Positions 18,823 through 27,063 of a stretch of DNA of 64,000 nucleotides are shown here, one piece after another. The notes beneath the pieces were generated by a model. It did not search any database, was not told the origin of the DNA, and worked only from the letters and a program-made list of their open reading frames with translations. A program made the translations under genes and the position numbers. Position 1 is the stretch's first letter. Each line of letters begins with the position of its first letter. Source of the DNA: Pseudomonas sp. DC1.2 (GTDB taxonomy: Bacteria > Pseudomonadota > Gammaproteobacteria > Pseudomonadales > Pseudomonadaceae); assembly GCF_034351645.1 (NCBI RefSeq), contig NZ_CP133782.1:3477001-3541000 (forward strand), in the 5' to 3' direction.

Positions 18823-19587
18823 ATGGCATTGGTAGGTAGACGGGATGGCCGCAATTTTGGATGGGGTCGGCAATTGAGCTATGCCGGGCCGCAAGCGCTG
18901 AAAGTTCTATTTGGCAGCGGGCATTACGGCACGGTCAAAGCGCACAGTGATCGCTGGCAGGCGTTTGTACGCTGGTGTCGGTCAGAGGATGGACCTGGGT
19001 TTAACGATGCGCGACAAATTGATCGGCAGACCTTGCTGGACTACGCCGGACATCTGCGTCAGTACGTTGAACAAGGCGCTATAGGCATCGCCACCGCGCA
19101 AAACCGGTTGTCCAGCGTGAACCGGACCATGGCTGCGCTTCGCGGTGATCAGTATGTGAAGGTCGTGAGTCCGAGCAAGGCGTTGGGAATGCGGCGCACC
19201 AGTGTTCGTCGCTCGGCGCCGCAAGGCCAAGACCGCGAACACGTGAAGCGGGTCGTAGACGTGCTCTGCGGACATCAGCAGTCGCGCGCCGCCGCCATCG
19301 CGCAGTTGGCACGAGCAACCGGCATGCGCTTACGCGAGGCGATTTTGGCCGACCTTCCTCGACTGCAACGGGAAGCCGAGCAACTCGGGAGGATCAACAT
19401 CCAGGACGGCACCAAAGGTGGCCGCTCGGGAGCCTCGGCCCCTCTCGGTGGATAACGGTGGATGAGCACATCCGCGACGCACTACAGGTTTGGGTGAGTT
19501 GCGAGCGTGAAGGGAAAAAACGGGCCGAGAAACCCGATTATCCACCCATTGATGGCCTCGACGCACTGAAAACGGAGATTTTGTAGT
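18823..19587 (+). pseudogene. Integrase-domain protein, frameshifted and C-terminally truncated
   Basis: Starts MALVGRRDGRNFGWGRQ after AGGAG and is like the integrases at the ends of larger Pseudomonas islands. The N-terminal SAM-like domain (about residues 35-125) and the catalytic start (ARATGMRLREAIL with the first Arg) are readable, but the frame ends early at 19455. Shifting frame near 19440 restores sequence (RWITVDEHIRDALQ) up to a stop at about 19587. The distal H-x-x-R, His and Tyr are missing altogether, so it is inactive and marks an older recombination layer. Confidence 0.8.
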
Positions 19588-19808
19588 TTGCGACCACTGA
19601 ACGCTGGTGCAGCGCAAGTTCATCAGAGTTTCCTAAAAGCGCCGGCCAAGCTTAAAAAAAATTCATCGGGCAAATTTGGATCCAATCAGTAAGCATGCTA
19701 GATTGCGCCTCGTTCAGCGGCAGCCGGCATGAAAAACCTAAGCGGCGCCCTATAATGATGCGCACAGGGCTGTAGCGTCGACACTCAGTAAAATACAGGG
19801 AAGTCTCG

Positions 19809-20522
19809 ATGAACAAATGGCAGAGTGACATGTGGCATATTGTCGAATGCGCTACATGTGAAAAAAGTATATTCGAGCAAATAACAATAGCGGCTAAACG
19901 ACTAGGATTTGAATATTGCGCTTATGGCTTGCAATTACCACTTCCCTTATCTGCCCCCAATGTAGTTATGCTCGATAACTACCCTGATGCCTGGAAGGCG
20001 CGGTATGCTTCTGCTCAGTATTTAAAAGTCGACCCGACGGTCTTGTATGGCCGGCACACACAGAAACCGCTCACTTGGACCGAGGCCCTCTTCTCCAAAA
20101 CGCCTGAACTCTGGGAAGAAGCCCAATCATTCGGTATCCATGTCGGCTGGTCGCAATCGCATCTGGACACACTGGGAGTCGGAGGCATGCTTAGTGTCTC
20201 TCGCTCCAGCGAGGCACTGACTTCAGCAGAACTAACTCTGCATGAAAAAGAGCTGATGTGGCTGGTGTGCGTGGCCCATGTTTTACTGTCAAGAGCGCTC
20301 AACAATCGCCACAAAGAACGCTACGCCGCCGACCTTACCGAACGTGAGCGAGAAGTTCTGAAATGGACCGCTGACGGTAAATCGGCGTCTGAGATATCCG
20401 ATATTCTGATCGTCTCAAAAAACACCATAGACTTTCATATAAAGAATGCCATCCTGAAACTTAAAACCAGCAATAAAACGGCCGCCGTTGTCCGTGCCGT
20501 CATGCTCGGATTATTATTTTGA
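19809..20522 (+). CDS. LuxR-family quorum-sensing regulator
   Basis: 237 aa. The N-terminal acyl-homoserine-lactone-binding domain shows the conserved W-x3-Y...DP...W pattern in AWKARYASAQYLKVDPTVLY and LTWTEALF. The C-terminal GerE helix-turn-helix begins LTEREREVLKWTADGKSASEI. It is paired with the luxI gene 226 nt downstream and should bind the lux-box-like palindrome at 20668-20687. In the obafluorin literature the cluster begins with regulatory genes, but I am not certain of the published symbols. A TATAAT at 19751-19756 may be its -10. Its DNA is more AT-rich than the biosynthetic genes. Confidence 0.92.
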   Translation: MNKWQSDMWHIVECATCEKSIFEQITIAAKRLGFEYCAYGLQLPLPLSAPNVVMLDNYPDAWKARYASAQYLKVDPTVLYGRHTQKPLTWTEALFSKTPELWEEAQSFGIHVGWSQSHLDTLGVGGMLSVSRSSEALTSAELTLHEKELMWLVCVAHVLLSRALNNRHKERYAADLTEREREVLKWTADGKSASEISDILIVSKNTIDFHIKNAILKLKTSNKTAAVVRAVMLGLLF

Positions 20523-20667
20523 CTTATTAGTCACGCCTTCGGAAAAACCTCAAATAGCTGAATACGCCTGTGTACGTCCATGATTACCCTGCACAGGCCA
20601 AACGCAGAGCCAAACTACTAACTTCTCAAGAGCGAGCAAAATTACCACGCCAGGAAAAGCATGGTCA

Positions 20668-20687
20668 ACCTACGATTTATAGTAGGT
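20668..20687 (+). promoter_or_regulatory. Lux-box-like operator before luxI
   Basis: A 20-bp palindrome ACCTAC-N8-GTAGGT (extends to 22 bp with flanking A/T). It resembles the lux-box pattern ACCTG-N10-CAGGT. A TATAAT lies at 20710-20715, so the palindrome is centred about 44 bp before the expected start and overlaps the -35 position, the arrangement of LuxR class II activation. Confidence 0.75.
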
Positions 20688-20709
20688 TACAGCACCGCCT
20701 TCTTTTATA

Positions 20710-20715
20710 TATAAT
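20710..20715 (+). promoter_or_regulatory. -10 hexamer of the luxI promoter
   Basis: Exact TATAAT downstream of the lux-box-like palindrome. No good -35 hexamer is seen, as expected for an activator-dependent promoter. Confidence 0.6.
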
Positions 20716-20748
20716 TACTCGGCAGCCTTCCCTGCCAGGTGATTACAA

Positions 20749-21303
20749 TTGCATTTTACTTCTGGAACATCGTCAACACTTTCTCCGACTGTAATGACCG
20801 CAATAGGACGTTATCGCCACAAGGTTTTCGTAGAACATTTAGGATGGAAACTGAATTGTTCCGAAGGCCTGGAATACGATCAGTTCGACCGTGAGGACAC
20901 CGTCTACATTGTTGCTCAAAATGATGACGAACAAATCATCGGCACCGCCCGCCTTCTGAGCACCACCCGCCCCTACCTGCTGAGCGAGGTGTTTCCAGAG
21001 CTGATGAGCGGGCAAGCCCCTCCCCAATCAAAACATATCCTGGAGTTGTCGCGCTTTGCGGCGATGAACTTCAAGACCCATGACAAAAAAGTCAGCGGTC
21101 AATTTTCCTCCGATGCCGCCATTGACCTCATGCGCGCGACCCTCGCCAGCGCAGCCGAACAAGGCGCCAACAAGTTAATTACCGTTTCCCCCTTGGGGAT
21201 TGAACGACTGCTACGCCATGTCGGCATCAATGCTTCCCGCGCGGGAAAAGTAACGGGTTGCGAGGGGAAAAAGTTATTTGCTTCGTGGATTACCGTGGAG
21301 TGA
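20749..21303 (+). CDS. LuxI-family acyl-homoserine-lactone synthase (TTG start)
   Basis: 184 aa; makes the AHL signal from SAM and an acyl-ACP. Conserved residues are readable: RYRHKVFVEHLGW (Arg, Phe, Trp), DQFDRED (Asp), GTARLLSTTRPYLL (Arg), ELSRFA (Glu, Arg). It most resembles the CepI/TofI branch. I keep the TTG at 20749 because it gives the same 19 residues before GRYRH as CepI (from memory) and AGGTG sits 7 nt upstream; the ATG at 20794 would cut the conserved N-terminus. It follows luxR and its lux box. Confidence 0.9.
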   Translation: MHFTSGTSSTLSPTVMTAIGRYRHKVFVEHLGWKLNCSEGLEYDQFDREDTVYIVAQNDDEQIIGTARLLSTTRPYLLSEVFPELMSGQAPPQSKHILELSRFAAMNFKTHDKKVSGQFSSDAAIDLMRATLASAAEQGANKLITVSPLGIERLLRHVGINASRAGKVTGCEGKKLFASWITVE

Positions 21304-21396
21304 CCCACCCCTCTTTTCATTCACCCACCGATGGGCGCAAACAAGACTGTCAGCTTAAGTTGGCCACGGTAAACCTCGACAACTTGGAGGGCTGCA

Positions 21397-22347
21397 ATGC
21401 CTGCAACTGAATCATTGAATAAAATTACTGATACGTGGTATGCCAAGGCGACCGTACGCTCGACACCTCGCATCTGTGTTCCGGACTACAGTAGTGATCA
21501 ACTGATTTACCCTGTTGCCCGCTGTTCCATTTGCGAGCATCCGCTTATAACGGTGCTGGGGTCCGAGGCCCGCTCTTACATCCTGACGCAAGCCGCCTAT
21601 CAATTTCTTTACGGCGTGGGCCTGCTCGAAACCAAGTTTGTCATTCAATGCTGCCTGGACATGCTTCATAACCATATCCAGGGCATCAGTGACGCGGCAA
21701 AACTACAAGCACTGACCGTTATCATCGATGAGGGTTATCACGCTCATGTCGCACTTGACTACATCGTCCAGATGAAGAAAAAGAGTGCGATTGAACCGCT
21801 GGAAGTTCCTCAAACCAACCGTAAGCTTGATGCCACCGCACGCGCTTATGCGTCATTACCGCCCGAAATGCGCATAGACTTCCAACTTCTGGCCGTCACT
21901 ATTGCCGAAAATGTGCTGACCGATGAAGTGGCGAACCTGGGCCGTGAGCGCGAACTGGCTCAATCCTTTACCACGCTAATGATGGACCATGTTCGTGATG
22001 AGGGCAGGCACTCGCGTTTCTTTGCCGATCTTATGAAGGAACGCTGGCCGCAACTGCCTCGTGCCACACAAGAGCGATTTGGCACGATGCTCCCAGCTTA
22101 TCTGGATGACTTCCTTGGGGCCGATTTGAGCCGGCGCTTCGAGCGAATGATTCTGGCGAACTGCGGTCTTTCCGATGTTCAGGCAGAACAGGTAATTACT
22201 GAATCCGATCCGCACTTCTCAACGGATCAGGAACGTATGAAAAAGTCCATCTTGCAGCGTATTTACCGACTGCTTAAACAGATTGGCATATTGGAACTGG
22301 ACACGGTTAAAGATGCCTTCTCGGATCGTAACTACGTCACGACTTGA
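21397..22347 (+). CDS. obaC: AurF-type diiron N-oxygenase (obafluorin ObaC)
   Basis: 316 aa. It oxidises an aryl amine to a nitro group, here the 4-amino group of the aromatic precursor. The AurF diiron ligands can be matched: Glu in GLLETKF, Glu and His in DEGYHAH, Glu in TIAENVL, and His/Glu/His in HVRDEGRH. The start is preceded by GGAGG. It opens the run of biosynthetic genes; the next gene starts 25 nt downstream. The symbol rests on gene order and enzyme type matching the published oba cluster. Confidence 0.88.
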   Translation: MPATESLNKITDTWYAKATVRSTPRICVPDYSSDQLIYPVARCSICEHPLITVLGSEARSYILTQAAYQFLYGVGLLETKFVIQCCLDMLHNHIQGISDAAKLQALTVIIDEGYHAHVALDYIVQMKKKSAIEPLEVPQTNRKLDATARAYASLPPEMRIDFQLLAVTIAENVLTDEVANLGRERELAQSFTTLMMDHVRDEGRHSRFFADLMKERWPQLPRATQERFGTMLPAYLDDFLGADLSRRFERMILANCGLSDVQAEQVITESDPHFSTDQERMKKSILQRIYRLLKQIGILELDTVKDAFSDRNYVTT

Positions 22348-22372
22348 GCATTCAGAATCGAGAGCCCGCCCC

Positions 22373-22972
22373 ATGTTCAAGACCTTGATAATAGATAACT
22401 TCGATTCTTTCACTTACAACCTCTATCAATACATGGGGCAAGTGTCTGGCGAAGAACCTGATGTCATCACCAATGATGCTTCACCCAACGATATTGAATT
22501 GGCTCGCTACGACTGCATCATTGTTTCGCCAGGCCCCGGCACACCCACGCGCCGGGTCGATGTCGGCATCAGTGAAGACGTGATTCGTGATGCCCATGTT
22601 CCTTTGCTGGGGGTTTGCCTTGGCCATCAATGCATCGCGCACGTGCATGGCATGGAAGTGAGCCACGCACCGGAACCCATGCACGGCCGGGTTCGGCGTA
22701 TACGCCACAACAATGAAGGGGTCTTCAAGGGCTTACCCCTCGACATGCCGGTGGTTCGCTATCACTCGCTGGTGGTCCAGTCGCTCAAAGGTCCTTTTGA
22801 GCTCAGCGCCTGGGACGAGAACGGCATGATTCATGGCATTCGCCATAAAGAGCGCCCGCTCTATGGCATCCAGTTCCACCCCGAATCCATCTGCACTGAC
22901 TCCGGACTTGACCTGTTGCGCAACTTTCGAGACATCGCGCATCGGCACAAGCTCGACCGTCTACCCCGCTAA
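22373..22972 (+). CDS. obaD: PabA-type glutamine amidotransferase (ObaD)
   Basis: 199 aa; a class I glutamine amidotransferase that feeds ammonia to the ObaE synthase to make 4-amino-4-deoxychorismate. The triad is visible: Cys in GVCLGHQ, His and Glu in FHPES. The start at 22373 is the Met directly before FKTLIIDNFDSFTYN, the usual PabA N-terminus. As a cluster-specific copy it would serve antibiotic synthesis and not folate. Confidence 0.9.
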   Translation: MFKTLIIDNFDSFTYNLYQYMGQVSGEEPDVITNDASPNDIELARYDCIIVSPGPGTPTRRVDVGISEDVIRDAHVPLLGVCLGHQCIAHVHGMEVSHAPEPMHGRVRRIRHNNEGVFKGLPLDMPVVRYHSLVVQSLKGPFELSAWDENGMIHGIRHKERPLYGIQFHPESICTDSGLDLLRNFRDIAHRHKLDRLPR

Positions 22973-23012
22973 ACCTGCCGTTATCCGGCATCACAATTAT
23001 CAGGAGTGGGCA

Positions 23013-24473
23013 ATGACGACCTTTCAAGTCGAAGTCAGAGCGCTCGAATGCAATCCCGATCCGTTGCGTGTGTTTCGCAGCGAATTTCTCGCCTCATCAC
23101 GCCATTTCTTTTTAGAAAGCAGTGTCGTCAAACCCGGCTTTTCCCGCTTTTCATTCATGGGCGACTCCCATGGCCGCTGGGCGGAAACGATCACCTATGA
23201 CAAGTCCTCGCGCAGCGCTTGTATTGAACGCAGCGACGGCGTCACCCGGGAAGCCACGTCTGACTTCTTTCAACTGATAGCGTCCCGGCTGACCCGATAC
23301 CGCTGCGAACACCAGCACCTTCTGCCGTTCGATTTCAACCTGGGGTATGTCGGCCTGCTGGGCTACGAGCTCAAGAGTGAAACGATCGGTGCCGATGCCT
23401 ATGCATCCCACTCCCACGACGCGGCGTTCATCCTGGCCACGCGCATGATTGCGTTCGATCATGCCGAACAGCGCTGCTATCTGTTGTACCTCGTCCAGGA
23501 CGATCTAGACCGCCAGCATGCGGCGCTTTGGTTCGATGAGGTGCAGGAGCGGCTACAGAACCAACCGGCGGCGTCTGAACCGACACCGCGCCAGCGCAGG
23601 CTGTCGCTGCCTCAGGTCGAGGAGTGGATTGAGCAGCACGCCACCATGCGCCACTCGAAGCAGCGTTACATTGCCAAGATCGATGAAGCCCAACGAGAGA
23701 TCATCGACGGCGAGACCTATGAGGTCTGCCTGACCAATTTGATTGAGTTTCCTTTCTGCGACTCGCCGTTCGAACTCTACTGCGTGATGCGCGAGCTGAC
23801 CCCCGCCCCCCACGCGGGCTACTTCGCGATCCCGGACTTTCATCTCGTCAGTTCGTCGCCTGAGCGGTTTCTCAAAATTGACAACCAGCGGCAGGTGCAG
23901 GCCAAACCGATCAAGGGCACCCGACCTCGCGGTCGCTCGCCGCAAGAAGATGCCCAGTTGATAGAGCAGATGCGTGGCGATGAAAAGGATCGGGCGGAAA
24001 ACCTGATGATCGTCGATCTGTTGCGCAACGACCTGGGCCAGGTCTGCACCATCGGTTCGGTCCATGTGCCGGCATTGTTCGACGTGGAAACCTACTCCCA
24101 CGTCCATCAACTCGTTTCCACCATCAGCGGGCAGTTGAAGGCGTCGGTCAGTTCGATTGACTGCGTACGTGCCACGTTCCCGGGTGGCTCGATGACCGGG
24201 GCGCCGAAGAAACGCACGATGGAGATCATCGACCGCCTCGAAGAAGGTCCACGCGGCGCCTACTCCGGCTCGCTCGGCTGGTTTGGCCTGGGCGGGGCAT
24301 GCGACCTCAACATCATGATCCGCTCGATCACCGTAGATGCCCAAATCGCCCGCTTCGGCGTGGGGGGAGCGATCACATCGCTCTCCGACCCGTTGGGCGA
24401 GTACATCGAAACCATCGTCAAGGCCAGCGGCGTTGTCGAGGCCGTCACGCAACTGAGGAGCACACCACTATGA
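23013..24473 (+). CDS. obaE: Aminodeoxychorismate synthase component I (ObaE)
   Basis: 486 aa of the chorismate-binding (PabB/TrpE) family. The PIKGTRPRG motif with the catalytic Lys is that of aminodeoxychorismate synthases, not anthranilate synthases. The DEKDRAENLMIVDLLRNDLG and PGGSMTGAPK blocks are also typical. The ATG at 23013 has CAGGAG upstream; the longer frame is not used. The next gene starts inside its stop codon region (ATGA-type overlap at 24470). Confidence 0.9.
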   Translation: MTTFQVEVRALECNPDPLRVFRSEFLASSRHFFLESSVVKPGFSRFSFMGDSHGRWAETITYDKSSRSACIERSDGVTREATSDFFQLIASRLTRYRCEHQHLLPFDFNLGYVGLLGYELKSETIGADAYASHSHDAAFILATRMIAFDHAEQRCYLLYLVQDDLDRQHAALWFDEVQERLQNQPAASEPTPRQRRLSLPQVEEWIEQHATMRHSKQRYIAKIDEAQREIIDGETYEVCLTNLIEFPFCDSPFELYCVMRELTPAPHAGYFAIPDFHLVSSSPERFLKIDNQRQVQAKPIKGTRPRGRSPQEDAQLIEQMRGDEKDRAENLMIVDLLRNDLGQVCTIGSVHVPALFDVETYSHVHQLVSTISGQLKASVSSIDCVRATFPGGSMTGAPKKRTMEIIDRLEEGPRGAYSGSLGWFGLGGACDLNIMIRSITVDAQIARFGVGGAITSLSDPLGEYIETIVKASGVVEAVTQLRSTPL

Positions 24474-25744
24474 GTTCAGTTACCTCGCAACAGCCGCGCC
24501 GTGCCGTCGTGGTCGGCGTACTGGGATCAATCGGCCAACTACTCGCTCGCCAATTGGCGATCGCAGGTTATGCCGTCACTGGCCTCGATATCGCGGCGCC
24601 CAGCGACAGCCTGGCGGACAACGCCCACTCCCTCAGAGTGCTTCAAGCCGACGTCCTGTCCCCTTCAAACCAGGTCAAAGCCGAGCTCGGCACCGCCGAC
24701 ATTCTGGTCTTGGCGCTGGCACAAAACGTACTGATAAAAGCCCTGCCCGTACTGGCGCCCCACCTGCGTTCCGACTGCCTGATCGTTGACACCCTGTCGA
24801 TCAAAAGCGAGTTCTCGGCATTAGTGGACCAGTCCAATCTCAAGCAGCCCATGGTCGGCATCAATCCGATGTTTTCCGGGGACCTGGCCCCGGCCGGCAG
24901 ACCGGTGGCACTGGTGACTTACCGTGGCGGTGACGCCGTGGTCGGCTTACTTGAGTGGCTTCGAGCCTGGCCGGTCAGCGTGTTCGAGATGACGCCCTCC
25001 GAACATGACCGGACCATGGCGCTGTTGCAGACACTGGGACACGCACTGGTCACCGGATTCGGCTTGACGCTGGACGAGTCCAGCGCCCCGCTGGCGGACC
25101 TGCTTGAACTCGCACCGCCACCGTTCAAGGTCATGCTCTCGCTGCTGGCGCGCATGACGCAAAACCATCCTGACGTCTACTGGGAAATCCAATCGCACAA
25201 CCCGTACTCCCAGGAAATACGGACCCGGATGCTGGCTCAGTTGAGCCGGCTGGATGTGATGGTCAATACCGGCTCGCGCCTGGACTACCACCTGTCGATG
25301 GCGGTGTTGAGAAATGCCTTGGCCCCCCTGAATCCGGGCCTGGGAGACACCAGCCGCAAGATCTTCGAACAGATCAACGAGCGGCCCGTAAGCACCGAGG
25401 CATCCCGGCAGAACCTGGGGGATTTTCGTAGCCGCATCGACCGTATCGACGATCAGTTGGTGGACCTGCTCGGCCAGCGACTGCAGCTCATTCGGGAAGT
25501 GGCCCAGAGCAAGAAAGATAACCAGACCGCCGTCATGCAACCCGATCGTGTGCTGCAAGTGATTGAGCGTTGCAAGGCTCGCGGCCGAGCGCTGCACATC
25601 CGCGAAGAGCTTATCGAGCAGCTTTACGGGCTGATCATCGGTGAAGCCTGCCAGATCGAATATGACGTCGTCGGCGGCCCCCGTGAGTCGCTTTTCGAAG
25701 CCAGCCCCTCAGCCTTCACCTCAACCGCAGAGAGCCTCCAATGA
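24470..25744 (+). CDS. obaF: Fused aminodeoxyprephenate dehydrogenase / aminodeoxychorismate mutase (ObaF)
   Basis: 424 aa combining two steps. The N-terminal Rossmann dehydrogenase (about 15-290; VVGVLGSIGQLLARQLA nucleotide motif) is prephenate-dehydrogenase-like, and the C-terminal AroQ chorismate mutase (about 310-400; DFRSRIDRIDDQLVDLLGQR) is complete. In chloramphenicol and related pathways the equivalents are separate PapC and PapB; here they are one chain in dehydrogenase-mutase order. Together they would give 4-aminophenylpyruvate. It overlaps obaE and obaG by 4 nt each. Confidence 0.87.
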   Translation: MSSVTSQQPRRAVVVGVLGSIGQLLARQLAIAGYAVTGLDIAAPSDSLADNAHSLRVLQADVLSPSNQVKAELGTADILVLALAQNVLIKALPVLAPHLRSDCLIVDTLSIKSEFSALVDQSNLKQPMVGINPMFSGDLAPAGRPVALVTYRGGDAVVGLLEWLRAWPVSVFEMTPSEHDRTMALLQTLGHALVTGFGLTLDESSAPLADLLELAPPPFKVMLSLLARMTQNHPDVYWEIQSHNPYSQEIRTRMLAQLSRLDVMVNTGSRLDYHLSMAVLRNALAPLNPGLGDTSRKIFEQINERPVSTEASRQNLGDFRSRIDRIDDQLVDLLGQRLQLIREVAQSKKDNQTAVMQPDRVLQVIERCKARGRALHIREELIEQLYGLIIGEACQIEYDVVGGPRESLFEASPSAFTSTAESLQ

Positions 25745-27063
25745 GCAATGTAAAACAACAAACTGTCCAGATCGTCGACTGGTTGAGCTCCACGCTGGAA
25801 AAAGATCACCAATACCGGGAAGACAGCCTGAGCCTGACCGCGAACGAAAACTACCCCAGCGCCCTGGTCCGCCTGACGTCCGGCTCCACCGCCGGGGCGT
25901 TCTACCACTGCTCCTTTCCCTTTGCAGTGCCGGCAGGCGAATGGCACTTCCCGGAACCTGGGCATATGAATGAGATCGCCGATCAAGTACGCGCCCTGGG
26001 CAAATCCCTGATCGGTGCACAGGCATTTGACTGGCGCCCCAACGGTGGCTCCACGGCTGAGCAAGCATTGATGCTGGCCGCCTGCAAGCCCGGCGAAGGA
26101 TTCGTCCACTTTGCCCACCGAGACGGCGGTCACTTTGCACTCGAAAGCCTCGCCCAGAAAATGGGCATCGATATCTTTCACCTCCCCGTGGACCCGACCA
26201 GCCTGCTGATTGACGTAGCGAAGCTTGATCACTTGGTAAGGCGCAACCCCCACATCCGGATCGTCATTCTCGATCAGTCGTTCAAACTGCGCTGGCAGCC
26301 ACTGGATGAGATCCGCAGTGTCCTGCCGGATTCATGCACCCTGACGTACGACATGAGCCACGACGGCGGCCTGATCATGGGCGGCGTCTTTGATTCACCG
26401 CTCAACTGCGGTGCCGACGTGGTCCACGGCAACACGCACAAGACGATTCCTGGCCCGCAAAAAGGCTACATCGGCTTCAAGTCCGACCAGCATCCGTTGC
26501 TGGTCGATACTTCGCTGTGGGTCTGTCCTCACCTGCAGAGCAACTGTCACGCCGAACAGTTGCCACCGATGTGGGTAGCGTTCAAAGAGATGGAAGTGTT
26601 CGGTCGCGACTACGCCGCCCAAATCGTCAGTAACTCCAAGACGCTGGCCCGTCATCTGCACGAATTGGGGCTGGATGTGACTGGGGAATCGTTCGGTTTC
26701 ACCCAGACCCACCAAGTTCATTTCGCGGTGGGTGACCTGCAAAAAGCCCTCGACCTGTGCGTCAACAGCCTGCACGCCGGCGGCATTCGCTCCACCAACA
26801 TCGAGATTCCGGGCAAGCCCGGTGTACACGGTATCCGCCTGGGTGTTCAGGCCATGACCCGACGCGGCATGAAAGAGAAAGACTTCGAAGTGGTCGCTCG
26901 CTTTATCGCGGACTTGTACTTCAAAAAGACCGAGCCTGCCCGGGTAGCCTTGCAGATCAAAGAGTTCCTGCAAGCCTTCCCGCTCGCCCCCCTGGCTTAC
27001 TCCTTCGACAATTATCTGGACGAGGAACTGCTCGCAACGGTCTACCGGGGGACTCAGCGATGA
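25741..27063 (+). CDS. obaG: L-threonine transaldolase (ObaG)
   Basis: 440 aa with an SHMT-like PLP fold. It exchanges the side chain of L-threonine for an aryl acetaldehyde, releasing acetaldehyde and giving the beta-hydroxy amino acid that becomes the beta-lactone. The internal aldimine Lys is residue 234 in HGNTHKTIPGPQKG, the same number reported for the obafluorin enzyme. The N-terminal LTANENYPS and RPNGGSTAEQA are SHMT-type substrate and cofactor segments. It overlaps its neighbours on both sides, indicating strict translational coupling. Confidence 0.92.
   Translation: MSNVKQQTVQIVDWLSSTLEKDHQYREDSLSLTANENYPSALVRLTSGSTAGAFYHCSFPFAVPAGEWHFPEPGHMNEIADQVRALGKSLIGAQAFDWRPNGGSTAEQALMLAACKPGEGFVHFAHRDGGHFALESLAQKMGIDIFHLPVDPTSLLIDVAKLDHLVRRNPHIRIVILDQSFKLRWQPLDEIRSVLPDSCTLTYDMSHDGGLIMGGVFDSPLNCGADVVHGNTHKTIPGPQKGYIGFKSDQHPLLVDTSLWVCPHLQSNCHAEQLPPMWVAFKEMEVFGRDYAAQIVSNSKTLARHLHELGLDVTGESFGFTQTHQVHFAVGDLQKALDLCVNSLHAGGIRSTNIEIPGKPGVHGIRLGVQAMTRRGMKEKDFEVVARFIADLYFKKTEPARVALQIKEFLQAFPLAPLAYSFDNYLDEELLATVYRGTQR

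Noticed and set aside
26757..27059. N-terminal extension of the ObaH reading frame
   Set aside because: These 101 codons are the out-of-frame shadow of obaG; the ThDP-enzyme sequence begins after the ATG at 27060.
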